Part shown: piece after piece, positions 25,206-33,196 of the stretch | How the letters are laid out: every line of letters begins with the position of its first letter | Position numbering within the stretch: position 1 is the first letter of the stretch | NCBI GenBank assembly: GCA_903893785.1 | Contig: CAITNQ010000089.1 | Span: 1 to 50,127 of the forward strand | Source of the DNA: an uncultured Gemmatimonadota bacterium | Lineage (GTDB): Bacteria; Latescibacterota; UBA2968; UBA8231 | Direction of reading: 5' to 3' | DNA length: 50,127 bases | Notes under the pieces: model-generated | What the model saw: only the letters and a program-made list of their open reading frames with translations | Told to the model about the DNA's origin: nothing | Database searches by the model: none | Position numbers and translations under genes: made by a program

Positions 25206-26198
25206 ATGGGCATGATTTCAATGGACGCGACCGAGGCAGAAACGGTTCCCCCACCGCCGGCGGGGGAACCCGCTAGCGTCCGCGGCACGGTGTTCAACAT
25301 CCAGCGTTTCTGCACCCACGACGGCCCCGGCATACGTACGACTGTATTCGTTAAAGGGTGTCCGCTGCGGTGCCCCTGGTGCCACAACCCAGAAGGGCTG
25401 GAACGAGACCGGCAGATGGCCTACGACCCGGCCAAGTGCATCGGCTGCCGGGCCTGCCTGCAGGCATGCCAGCACGGCGCCCACGAGTTCACCGCCGCGG
25501 GAACCCACCTGCGCCATGGCGAGCTGTGCGTCCGCTGCGGCGACTGCGTCGAGCAGTGCTATGCCGGCGCCCTCGAGGCCATTGGCGAGACCAAGTCAGC
25601 GGCCGAAGTGCTTGACGTTGTCCGTCGCGACAAGCCCTTTTACGACAACTCCGGCGGTGGCATGACCCTGTCGGGTGGCGAACCCCTGTACCAACCCGAA
25701 TTCGCTGCTGCGGTGCTCGCCCTGTGTCGGGCCGAGGGCATCGCCACGGCCGTTGAGACCTCGTCCCTGGCGGCCTGGGCGACAATCGAAGCGCTGCTGC
25801 CACTGGTGGATTACTGGATGTGTGATGTCAAACACGTGGATCCGGTACGGCACCGCGAACTGACTGGCGCGGACGGCCGCCTGGTGCAGGCGAATGTGAC
25901 CCGCCTGGCGGCGACCGGCCGACCGCTGTTGTTGCGGTTGCCCTTGGTTCCGGGCCTGAACGATGACGATGACGGCCTTGTGGGCCTGGGGCGTCTGGCC
26001 GCCTCTCTGCAGCCCTCGGAAGGCCTGGAGATCATGCCCTATCACCGCATTGGCCAGGGCAAATACGATCGCATCGAGCGTGCCTACTCGCTCGAGGGGC
26101 GACCCGAAGCCAGCGATGACGACATCCGACGGGCGGCCCGCCTGCTGCGCCAGGGGGGCGCCGTCGCCGTATCGTGCCAACGCCTCCAGGACCTTTGA
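25206..26198 (+). CDS. Glycyl-radical enzyme activating enzyme (radical SAM)
   Basis: Abstracts hydrogen from the glycine of a glycyl radical enzyme using a 5'-deoxyadenosyl radical. 330 aa. Radical SAM cluster C52-x3-C56-x2-C59 (GCPLRCPWC), then an inserted two-cluster ferredoxin domain: C78-x2-C81-x2-C84-x3-C88 and C108-x2-C111-x2-C114-x3-C118. This marks the PflC/CutD/HpdA-type activases of non-PFL enzymes rather than PflA, which lacks the insert. GGGMTLSGGEPLYQPEF and EIMPYHRIGQGKYDRI are typical. No glycyl radical enzyme lies in the window. Other in-frame ATGs at 25212 and 25221 are possible starts. Confidence 0.92.
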   Translation: MGMISMDATEAETVPPPPAGEPASVRGTVFNIQRFCTHDGPGIRTTVFVKGCPLRCPWCHNPEGLERDRQMAYDPAKCIGCRACLQACQHGAHEFTAAGTHLRHGELCVRCGDCVEQCYAGALEAIGETKSAAEVLDVVRRDKPFYDNSGGGMTLSGGEPLYQPEFAAAVLALCRAEGIATAVETSSLAAWATIEALLPLVDYWMCDVKHVDPVRHRELTGADGRLVQANVTRLAATGRPLLLRLPLVPGLNDDDDGLVGLGRLAASLQPSEGLEIMPYHRIGQGKYDRIERAYSLEGRPEASDDDIRRAARLLRQGGAVAVSCQRLQDL

Positions 26199-26330
26199 CC
26201 GGGGTGTCCGCCGCGTGCGGGGGTGGTCGATGGTCCAGGCCGTTGCCGTTGCCGTTCCCGCGCCCGGTCAGCGCGGGCGCGGGTCGCCCGCGATCCATCC
26301 TGCTCAATCCTGTTTGAGGAGACGGTTCAC

Positions 26331-27191
26331 ATGATCCAGCTGGTGGCCTTTGATCTTGACGGAACCGTCCTGGATCCAGCCGGCGATCCAGCTCCCAGCG
26401 CCCTGGCGGCGCTGCGTCGGTTAGTGGAGCAGGGGCGGCGCATCGCCGCGATCAGTGGCCGGAGCATCCGGCGCTCGCTGCATCCGTTCCGCGACTGTCC
26501 GGAACTGATCGACGCGGCCCATGTCTGTGGGTACAACGGCGCGGCGGCGGCCGGTCCGGCCGTTGCCGGGCGACGCTCGCTGTTGTTCTCCCGCCCTCTG
26601 GCACCGACGGTGGTCGATGAGTTGCTGGCCCACGCACTGGCCCACGGCCTGGAACTGGTCTACTGCACCTGCGAAGAAACGCCGAGCGGCTTGCGCGAAG
26701 AGTACCGTTACCAGCAGATCCCGGCCGATCCGACCTGGGCTGCCGCCTGGCAGAGCGTTGGCTACGTCCGCGACGAGCACCTGTACGCCCGCCTGGCGGC
26801 CGGTGAGTTGCCGCCGCCGGCCAAGGTCATGCTGTTTGCCGGTACCCGGGGCCCAGAAGCGGTGCTCGACCACGTTCGCCGCGGCTTCGGCAGCCGGGTG
26901 TATGTCGCCTGGGCGGCCCGCGAGCTGCTGGAGATCATGGCGCCGGAGGTGAACAAGGGCGCCGCGCTGCGCTGGTTGGCCGGTTCGCTGGCCATTCCGC
27001 TGGATCAGGTATTGGCGATCGGCGACGGCAACAACGACTTGCCGATGCTGCGCACCGCCGGCACCGGCGTCCTCATGGGGAACGCCAACGACGACGTGCG
27101 CACGGCCCTGCAAGGCACGCAGGTGCGAACGGCCCCGCCCTTTGCTGCCGACGGCTTCGCGGCGGCGATGGCGGACCAAGGGCTGGGCTGA
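26331..27191 (+). CDS. HAD-superfamily (Cof-type) phosphatase
   Basis: Cytosolic Mg-dependent HAD phosphatase of subclass IIB. 286 aa. Motif I DLDGTVLD (nucleophile D in AFDLDGT), motif II ISGRS, motif III PEVNKGAALRWL with the conserved Lys, motif IV GDGNNDLPML. The substrate is probably a sugar phosphate or similar, not assignable. The ATG at 26331 follows GAGGAG; the 132-bp upstream gap has no separate strong promoter, so cotranscription with the activase is likely. Confidence 0.9.
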   Translation: MIQLVAFDLDGTVLDPAGDPAPSALAALRRLVEQGRRIAAISGRSIRRSLHPFRDCPELIDAAHVCGYNGAAAAGPAVAGRRSLLFSRPLAPTVVDELLAHALAHGLELVYCTCEETPSGLREEYRYQQIPADPTWAAAWQSVGYVRDEHLYARLAAGELPPPAKVMLFAGTRGPEAVLDHVRRGFGSRVYVAWAARELLEIMAPEVNKGAALRWLAGSLAIPLDQVLAIGDGNNDLPMLRTAGTGVLMGNANDDVRTALQGTQVRTAPPFAADGFAAAMADQGLG

Positions 27192-27230
27192 ACCGGGGCG
27201 AACGCGGATGCATTGAGGCGGAGAAGGCCC

Positions 27231-28691
27231 ATGGACCGACCCAACATCCTGGTCTTCATGACGGATCACCAGCGCGGCGACACGGCGCTGCCCGAGCATC
27301 CGGCCCGCACCCCGAATCTGGACCGCCTGGGCGCGGAGGGCGTCACCTTCGCCAGCGCTTTCTGTCCCACGCCACACTGCTGTCCTTCGCGCGCTACTTT
27401 CCATACCGGACTGTACCCGTCGCGCCATGGGGTATGGAACAATGTCTGCAATCGCCAGGCTCTGACGCTCGGACTGCGCGCCGGCGTCCGCACCTGGAGC
27501 GAGGGCCTGGCAACGGTCGGTTACCGGCTGCATTACTGCGGTAAGTGGCACGTCAGCGCCCTGGAGTCACCGGCAAACCGTGGGTGGACCGAGCACTTCG
27601 TGTCAGCCACGGCAGCAGATCACCACGGCACTTCGTGGGAGGCGTACCAGCGCCTGGCTGCCGCACCCGCCCCGGGCCCCAGGAGGCCGGGCCAGATCCT
27701 CCGGACCGGCTACGGCACCTACACCCTGTACGGCCCTAGCGAAGCGAGCCGACATGACCACGACGAGAAGGCCGTGGACCTGGGCGTGGGGGTGATCGAG
27801 TCGGCGCGCGCTGGGGCGGCGCCTTGGTGCCTGTACGTGGGGCTGACGGGCCCACACGACCCCTACCTGGTCCCACCCCGGCATGTCGCGCCCTATCGCC
27901 TCGAGAACGTACCGCTCCCGGTCAGCCTCACCGACAACCTGATGGACAAGCCGCGCGTGTACCGGCGACTGCGCCAGGCAACCTTTGACCAGCTGTCCGC
28001 CATCGAAGTGCGGGACGCCATCCGCCACTATTGGGCCTACTGCAGTTACTTGGACGAGCTTTTCGGCCGCCTGCTGGCGGCGCTGGACCGCACTGGGCAG
28101 GCCGACAATACCCTGGTCCTTTACTGCGCCGACCACGGTGACTACTGCGGCGAACACGGCCTGTTCGCGAAGGGGATCCCCTGCTTCCGCGGCGCTTACC
28201 ACATCCCCGCCGTGGTCCGCTGGCCGGCCGGCATCGTCGAACCGGGCCGGCGGGTCGCTGACCTGGTGTCGCTGGCCGACTGGGGCCCGACATTCCTGGC
28301 CGCGGCCGATGCGGCGGTGCCCGACGACCTGACCGGTGCCAGTCTGCTGCCATTCCTGTCCGGTTCGCGGCCGACGGGTTGGCGCCAGGCCCTGTACACG
28401 CAGTGCAACGGCGTGGAGCTCTACTATACCCAACGGGCGGTGTTCGATTCACACTGGAAATACGTCTTCAACGGGTTCGACGACGATGAGCTGTACGACC
28501 TGACCGTCGATCCTCACGAACTGCGCAATCTGAACGGGGATCCGGCCTGCCAAGCGGAGAAACGCCGCCTGTGCCAACTGCTGTGGCGTTTCGCCCAGGC
28601 CCAAGACGACACGGCGACCAATCCCTACATCACGGTGGGCCTGGCCCCTTACGGCCCGGGCGAGGCCTTCGCCGAGGAGGCGACCCCATGA
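27231..28691 (+). CDS. Sulfatase, Cys-type formylglycine family
   Basis: Hydrolase of the alkaline-phosphatase superfamily cleaving sulfate (or phosphonate/phosphate) esters. 486 aa. Active-site motif C50-x-P-S-R (HCCPSRATFHTG), where C50 would be converted to formylglycine by an FGE or anSME maturase not seen here. NILVFMTDHQRGD supplies Ca2+ ligands; YCGKWHVS and ADHGDYCGEHGLF are typical. No signal peptide, so the substrate is cytosolic. The ATG at 27231 follows GGAGAAGG; an in-frame TTG at 27213 is not needed. It overlaps the next gene by 4 nt (ATGA). Confidence 0.93.
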   Translation: MDRPNILVFMTDHQRGDTALPEHPARTPNLDRLGAEGVTFASAFCPTPHCCPSRATFHTGLYPSRHGVWNNVCNRQALTLGLRAGVRTWSEGLATVGYRLHYCGKWHVSALESPANRGWTEHFVSATAADHHGTSWEAYQRLAAAPAPGPRRPGQILRTGYGTYTLYGPSEASRHDHDEKAVDLGVGVIESARAGAAPWCLYVGLTGPHDPYLVPPRHVAPYRLENVPLPVSLTDNLMDKPRVYRRLRQATFDQLSAIEVRDAIRHYWAYCSYLDELFGRLLAALDRTGQADNTLVLYCADHGDYCGEHGLFAKGIPCFRGAYHIPAVVRWPAGIVEPGRRVADLVSLADWGPTFLAAADAAVPDDLTGASLLPFLSGSRPTGWRQALYTQCNGVELYYTQRAVFDSHWKYVFNGFDDDELYDLTVDPHELRNLNGDPACQAEKRRLCQLLWRFAQAQDDTATNPYITVGLAPYGPGEAFAEEATP

Positions 28692-29050
28692 AGGTGATCG
28701 CGGACTTCTGCCTGGTCCCCCTGGGGGTGGGTGTGTCCCTGTCGCATTACATTGCGGCCTGCCAGCGAGTGCTGACCGAAGCAGGGCTCAAACACCAGTT
28801 GCACGCCTACGGGACCAACATCGAGGGCGACTGGGAAGAGGTGTTCGCGGCTATCCGCCGCTGCCACGAGATCGTCCACGCGGAGGGTGTACCGCGCATC
28901 ACCTCGACGCTCCGCTTCGGCACGCGGACCGACCGCGAGCAGGGTTTGGCTGACAAGGTGCACAGTGTCGAGGACCTCCTGGCCGCCGGGCCTGACCATG
29001 GGTCCGCCGATGGCGCGGGCTCGGCGGACGCCGGCGGACGGGCGCAGTGA
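28688..29050 (+). CDS. Thiamine-binding / MTH1187-YkoF-like protein
   Basis: 120 aa. The fold signature MKVIADFCLVPLGVGVSLSHY, TEAGLKHQLHAYGTNIEGDW and RITSTLRFGTRTDRE matches the MTH1187/YqgV family (DUF77), small ferredoxin-like proteins related to thiamine/HMP-binding YkoF. The last about 25 residues are low-complexity Gly/Ala/Asp and not conserved. ATGA overlap with the sulfatase implies coupled translation. Role in this operon unknown; a vitamin-precursor or substrate-binding role is only family inference. Confidence 0.82.
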   Translation: MKVIADFCLVPLGVGVSLSHYIAACQRVLTEAGLKHQLHAYGTNIEGDWEEVFAAIRRCHEIVHAEGVPRITSTLRFGTRTDREQGLADKVHSVEDLLAAGPDHGSADGAGSADAGGRAQ

Positions 29051-29092
29051 GGATCGACCGACCCGTGGGGTCGCCATCCGGGAGGCATGCCC

Positions 29093-29845
29093 ATGAACTC
29101 ACCTGCTGTCCGGCCGCGATACGGCGGCCCGATCATCGATGCCCATGTGCTTCTCGGTCAGGAGGAATACCTGCGACTCGACGCGGCCGAGCTGCTCCAC
29201 CGGATGGACGCCGCGGGCGTGGAGCGAGCAGTGGCCCGCCCCATGGGTAGCGGTCTGGTGGTGCACAACCGCCAGGGCAATGATTCCCTGCTGCAGGCTG
29301 GCGACCGCATCCATGCGCTGGTAACCGCCAACCCGTGGTCAGGCGCAGCAGGTCTCGACGAACTGGACCGCTGCCATGACCTGGGCGCCGTGGGGCTGTT
29401 TCTGCACCCGGCGCGGCAGGGGTTCATGCCCACCGAGACTATCGTCCAGCCGCTGATCGAGCGCGCTGCCGAGTACCGCTGGCCCGTCATGTTCCACACG
29501 GGCACCTACGTGTTTAGCGACATTCTTGCCGTAACCGAGGTGGCACGGGAATTCCCCGAGACGACCTTCATCGCCGGGTTCGCCGGGTTCGCGGACATGT
29601 GGTTCGAGCTCCCTGGAGCCATCGCCGAAGTGCCCAACCTACGCCTGGAGACGGCCATGATCTGGGGTGAGGCCGTCCATGGCGTGGTGACGGCCAGTGG
29701 CGCCGACCGCGTGCTTTTCGCCAGCGGCGAACCCCGTAACCGCTACGCGGTGGCGTTGGCCATGCTGGCGCGCTTCGACTTCACCGACGACCAACTGCAG
29801 GCCATGCTGGCGGGCAACGCCAGGAAGGTGTACGGGCTGCCATGA
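29093..29845 (+). CDS. Amidohydrolase-like protein lacking metal ligands (degenerate)
   Basis: 250 aa, amidohydrolase-2 barrel by overall sequence (LDAAELLHRMDAAGVERAV, HALVTANPWSGAAGLDEL, MFHTGTYVFSDILAV). Key positions are altered: the first HxH is IIDAHVLLG (second His to Leu), the later barrel His is replaced in IAGFAGFADM, and the FGSDxP aspartate is absent in LFASGEPR. It is therefore probably inactive or metal-independent. The start at 29093 rather than 29087 is set by GGGAGG ending 8 nt upstream. It overlaps the next, intact amidohydrolase by 4 nt, suggesting a paired complex. Confidence 0.8.
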   Translation: MNSPAVRPRYGGPIIDAHVLLGQEEYLRLDAAELLHRMDAAGVERAVARPMGSGLVVHNRQGNDSLLQAGDRIHALVTANPWSGAAGLDELDRCHDLGAVGLFLHPARQGFMPTETIVQPLIERAAEYRWPVMFHTGTYVFSDILAVTEVAREFPETTFIAGFAGFADMWFELPGAIAEVPNLRLETAMIWGEAVHGVVTASGADRVLFASGEPRNRYAVALAMLARFDFTDDQLQAMLAGNARKVYGLP

Positions 29846-30600
29846 ACATCATTGACTTCCACGCCCATCTCGATGACCGGTGGCTGGGTACGCCACTGCC
29901 GAGTTGCACGGCCTTCCTTGCCGGCATGGATATGTGCGGGGTGCAGTCTGCCTGCGTGTTCTCAGTGATGGGCCTGTACGAAGACTGTCCTGGAGCCAAT
30001 GACCGCCTGCTGGCGGCAGTCCAGGCAGCCCCCGAGCGCCTCTACCCGTTTGCGGTGGCCGACCCCAAGCAGGGCGCGGCTGGCGTCGAGGAGGTGGCCC
30101 GATGCCTGGCGAACCCGCTGTTCCGCGGCGTCAAGATGCACCCGTGGTTGCAGGCCTTCGCGCCCGCGATGGTCAAGGAGTCCACAGTGGCGATCGCGCG
30201 GTGCGCTGCCAGTCACGGTGTACCGGTGGTGCTCCACGACGGTACGCCACCCTACGCGACCACGTTCCAGGCGGCCGCCCTGGCCCGCTGGGTGCCCGAA
30301 GCGACGATCATCGCAGGCCACGCCGGACTGTCAGACTACGTCCACGCTGCCGGACGACTGGCGCGTGAATTAGCCAATCTGCACCTGTGTTTCTGCGGCC
30401 CGAAAGCCGGCGAACTGGGATACCTGATCGAGGCCGCGGGGGTGGAGAAGGTCCTTTTCGGTTCGGACTTCGGCGCCGCCACCTGGCCGATCCTGGCTGA
30501 ACGGATCGACGCCGTCACCGCCGCTAGCCTGGGCGCCGAAGCGCTGGCCGCCGTCCTGTACGGCAACGCCGCCCGCCTCCTGGCGACGCGGTGCCCGTGA
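29842..30600 (+). CDS. Amidohydrolase-2 family metal-dependent hydrolase
   Basis: 252 aa TIM-barrel hydrolase/decarboxylase of the amidohydrolase-2 (ACMSD-like) family. Ligands intact: H-x-H in IIDFHAHLDD, VVLHDGT, IIAGHAGLSD and the catalytic Asp in VLFGSDFG; KMHPWLQAF is typical. Substrate unknown. ATGA overlap with the degenerate paralogue upstream. Last gene of the operon that starts with the activase. Confidence 0.88.
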   Translation: MNIIDFHAHLDDRWLGTPLPSCTAFLAGMDMCGVQSACVFSVMGLYEDCPGANDRLLAAVQAAPERLYPFAVADPKQGAAGVEEVARCLANPLFRGVKMHPWLQAFAPAMVKESTVAIARCAASHGVPVVLHDGTPPYATTFQAAALARWVPEATIIAGHAGLSDYVHAAGRLARELANLHLCFCGPKAGELGYLIEAAGVEKVLFGSDFGAATWPILAERIDAVTAASLGAEALAAVLYGNAARLLATRCP

Positions 30601-30665
30601 CCCGGCGTGCACCGGCGCCGGTCGAAGGTTGACGCGGGCGCCCCGCGCCGGCCAGCCGCGAGCCA

Positions 30666-30718
30666 CCTGGTACGGGTCTGACGCAGCGGCAGGACCGTCC
30701 GGCCAGACCCGCACCAGG
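30666..30718. terminator. Strong bidirectional hairpin between convergent operons
   Basis: Arms 30666-30680 and 30704-30718 pair over 15 bp with one A-C mismatch (CCTGGTACGGGTCTG against CAGACCCGCACCAGG), loop 23 nt. It lies in the 144-bp convergent gap, with no T-tract. Confidence 0.6.
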
Positions 30719-30744
30719 GCACGACAGTAGCACCAGCAACCGCG

Positions 30745-31623
30745 TCAGGCCCCGAACCAGGCTTTCATGGCATTGCCGCCCATGATTGCGTCGCACTCGG
30801 CGGCCGACAGGTCGGGTAGGTGGGAGCCCAACAGGTTGGCCAGGCGCCCGTAGCCCGGCTCGACGACAATCCACGGGAAGTCGCTGCACCACATCATGCG
30901 CGACGGCCCGTACGCCGCGTACACCTGGGCCACCATCGACTGCATGTCGCCGTAGGGGTAGGGCACTTTGGAAAAGGCGTACTCGCCGGAGATCTTGACA
31001 CAGACGTTGGCAAAACGCGCCAGGCCAAGGATCTGGGGATAGGTCGACGGCGGCAGGGGCTCGTCGTCGAAACGCGGGCGACCCCAGGTGTCGACGCCCA
31101 TGGCCGTCGTCGGGCAGATGCCGAGATGGTCCAGAGAGATCAGCACCTGCGGGAAGGCAGCCGCCAGCAACGCCAGGTTGCCCACCTGCGAGCTGGAGGC
31201 GTAGACGTTGATATTGAGCCCTCGCTCCGCCGCCACCTGGAACAGGCTGCGGGCCGGCAGCTCGTCGACGTGGGTCGCACCGGGTTGGCCCAGGAAACCC
31301 AAGCGGATCCCCTTGACGCCAGTGGCGTCGACCAACTCGCGCAGGCGAGCCGCCGGATCGGCGTCGTTGACATCCACCAGCCCGGTGGCGACGAAGCGGT
31401 CCGGCCAGTGGCGCACACAGTCGGTAACGTAGCGGTGCTGGTCGAGTTGGGTCCCGCCCATGTCAATCAGCACGGCCCGGCTGATGCCGGCAGCGTCCAT
31501 CTCCCGCAGCAACTGCTCCGCGGTGGCCGTTCGCTCCGCCGGCGCCAGGGTGCTGACGCCACGCGGGTACTGCTCGCTCAGCCGGTCGAAAACATGCACA
31601 TGGACGTCCACTCGGTCGCTCAT
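30745..31623 (-). CDS. Amidohydrolase family protein (COG3618/lactonase-like)
   Basis: 292 aa. HxH in VDVHVHVFD, DHLGICP and the catalytic Asp in MMWCSDFPW are kept, but the strand-5 His position reads NINVYASSS, as in the lactonase/decarboxylase branch (COG3618, LigI, L-fuconolactonase-like) that works without the full metal set. Possible roles are lactone hydrolysis of a sugar acid or decarboxylation. Its ATG overlaps the stop of the upstream flavoprotein gene (ATGA). Confidence 0.82.
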   Translation of the reverse strand: MSDRVDVHVHVFDRLSEQYPRGVSTLAPAERTATAEQLLREMDAAGISRAVLIDMGGTQLDQHRYVTDCVRHWPDRFVATGLVDVNDADPAARLRELVDATGVKGIRLGFLGQPGATHVDELPARSLFQVAAERGLNINVYASSSQVGNLALLAAAFPQVLISLDHLGICPTTAMGVDTWGRPRFDDEPLPPSTYPQILGLARFANVCVKISGEYAFSKVPYPYGDMQSMVAQVYAAYGPSRMMWCSDFPWIVVEPGYGRLANLLGSHLPDLSAAECDAIMGGNAMKAWFGA

Positions 31624-32558
31624 GACTGGCTCCTTGGCGCTTCCTGCTGGCCGCCTTCGATGGGCCGGTACGCACCGGGAACGCGGGTGCCGATCACCTC
31701 TTCCTCGAGGAACTCACGCCAGGTAGCATGGGTCCACAGGGCGCTGGCGCGCACCAGCAGCTCGGTTGCCGCGGTCTGGTTACCCGCATGGAAATGTTCG
31801 AGAGCTTGCTGGAAGGGGGCGCGGGCCTCTTCGAGTAAGGCCCTGGCTTCGGGCCGGCCAAAGGACGCCAGCCCCTGAGCGATGAGCGAGCCCTCGTACG
31901 TCATTGTCCCGTTGGTCAGATTCTGCAGGTACGGTTCCAGCGCGCTCCAGGGCTTGTCCAGGTAATCGAGGAAACGCTGCTGATCGCTGACTGGCCGCCG
32001 TTCCCGGGCGTCCTCGATGGCGGCCTCGCCCAGACGCCGCCCCAGTTCGCCCACGTGCTGGCGGGCCGCCGCCAGGTACGTGGTGTGCACCGGCACACCG
32101 CCGACGTAGCGCAGACCGAAAGTGAAGGCCCATTTGCAGATGATCTCGTTGGCGAGCCGCTGCATGCCCTGGTTGGAGGCGCAGGAGACCGACATGAAGG
32201 GCATGCCCGACAGGGTACCGCTCCACAGGAACGGGTAGCAGCGTTCGATGAACAGGTGGCAGGTGGCGCTCGGGCCCCACATGTGCACCGGGTCGGCAAT
32301 GATCCATCCGTTGGCCTGCGTCAACCGGCCCATCAACTCGCCGTCAGCGCCCATGGCGTCTTTCTGGACACAGTCGTGGGTCTCGCGCCGGATGCACGAG
32401 AAACAGCTATGGCAGGGATCGATGGCCAACCGATTCACCTGCACCGTCTCGACCTCAACGCCCGTTACCGATGCCGCTCCCTCAAGCGCCGCTTCGAGCA
32501 GGCCGGAAGTGAAACCGTGCTTGCGGCCGCTCATCAGCAACCCCAGAACGCGTGCCAT
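31620..32558 (-). CDS. Iron-sulfur flavoprotein / NADPH-dependent FMN reductase-like
   Basis: 312 aa. Residues 1-190 are a flavodoxin-like FMN domain beginning VLGLLMSGRKHGFTSGLLEAAL, with the compact Cys motif DPCHSCFSCIRRETHDC (CxxCxxCx7C), typical of Isf-type iron-sulfur flavoproteins. The C-terminal about 120 residues are helical and unassigned (EARALLEEARAPFQQALEHF). Likely a cytosolic electron-transfer or reductase protein. The ATG at 32558 is the first with family homology; upstream frame is junk. Cotranscribed with the amidohydrolase. Confidence 0.82.
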   Translation of the reverse strand: MARVLGLLMSGRKHGFTSGLLEAALEGAASVTGVEVETVQVNRLAIDPCHSCFSCIRRETHDCVQKDAMGADGELMGRLTQANGWIIADPVHMWGPSATCHLFIERCYPFLWSGTLSGMPFMSVSCASNQGMQRLANEIICKWAFTFGLRYVGGVPVHTTYLAAARQHVGELGRRLGEAAIEDARERRPVSDQQRFLDYLDKPWSALEPYLQNLTNGTMTYEGSLIAQGLASFGRPEARALLEEARAPFQQALEHFHAGNQTAATELLVRASALWTHATWREFLEEEVIGTRVPGAYRPIEGGQQEAPRSQS

Positions 32559-32627
32559 AGGGCCTTCGTCTCCTCTCTGCGCCATGTCGGACCCGCCGCG
32601 CCGCAGCGGGCGCTGCCATGGGCGCCC

Positions 32628-32656
32628 AAGGTAGGCCAAAGCGCGCGCTCGGGCAA
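32628..32656 (-). promoter_or_regulatory. Candidate promoter of flavoprotein-amidohydrolase operon
   Basis: Minus strand TTGCCC (32656-32651), 17 bp, TACCTT (32633-32628), 70 nt upstream of the flavoprotein ATG. Its -35 lies about 25 bp from that of the divergent HNH promoter. Confidence 0.45.
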
Positions 32657-32681
32657 CTGCGCCGATGTTGGCGTGGCGTGC

Positions 32682-32710
32682 TTGCGCCAGCCCGATGCCC
32701 GCCTTACCCT
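32682..32710 (+). promoter_or_regulatory. Candidate promoter of the HNH gene
   Basis: TTGCGC (32682-32687), 17 bp, TACCCT (32705-32710), 53 nt upstream of the HNH ATG; an AAGGGAGCG ribosome site follows at about 32748. Confidence 0.35.
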
Positions 32711-32763
32711 TGCGCCGGCATTCCACCCGCGCCGCGGCGCCGCCGCGAAGGGAGCGTCTGACC

Positions 32764-33072
32764 ATGGCAGAGGATCCCTACCTGGCGGTAACCGAGGAAA
32801 GCCTGCGACAGGAGCGCCAGAAGGCCCACGACCTGCGACGTTCGCAATGGTGGAAAAACCGCCGCGGTAACGGGGTGTGTTACTACTGCGGCCAGCGTTT
32901 CCCGCCCCGCGACCTGACCATGGATCACCTGGTCCCGCTCAGCCGCGGGGGGCGCTCCACCCGCGGCAACGTGGTGCCGTGCTGCAAGGAATGCAACACG
33001 CGCAAACAGCAGCTTCTGCCCATCGAGTGGGAGCAGTACCTAGCGGCGCTCGGGCATCGGGCCCAGGCGTGA
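32764..33072 (+). CDS. HNH endonuclease-domain protein
   Basis: 102 aa. Zinc-ribbon pairs CYYC and CKEC flank the HNH core LTMDHLVPLSRGGRSTRGNVVPCC, followed by NTRKQQLLPIEWEQYL. The N-terminal about 35 residues are charged and helical (VTEESLRQERQKAHDLRRSQWWKNR). This stand-alone type is common in bacterial chromosomes and has no clear host function. It is flanked by a divergent operon and by the convergent BMC operon, without mobile-element features. Confidence 0.88.
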   Translation: MAEDPYLAVTEESLRQERQKAHDLRRSQWWKNRRGNGVCYYCGQRFPPRDLTMDHLVPLSRGGRSTRGNVVPCCKECNTRKQQLLPIEWEQYLAALGHRAQA

Positions 33073-33110
33073 GGCAGACGTCGGCGACATCGCCGGGCGG
33101 TGGCCGGGGC

Positions 33111-33138
33111 CTGCGGGCGAAACCAGGTGGTCCCGCAG
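33111..33138. terminator. Hairpin between HNH gene and end of the BMC operon
   Basis: CTGCGGG (33111-33117) pairs with CCCGCAG (33132-33138); within the 14-nt loop ACCA/TGGT can extend the structure. No T-tract. Candidate bidirectional end for the BMC operon. Confidence 0.42.
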
Positions 33139-33196
33139 CGGCGTGGTGGTGGGGAAGCGCGGTACGGACCGAGGCGCGGCCTGGCCTCCCTTGGGG

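Noticed and set aside
32764..33072. Homing endonuclease or mobile element at the BMC border
   Set aside because: The HNH protein has no intron, intein or terminal repeats around it and looks like an ordinary chromosomal HNH gene.
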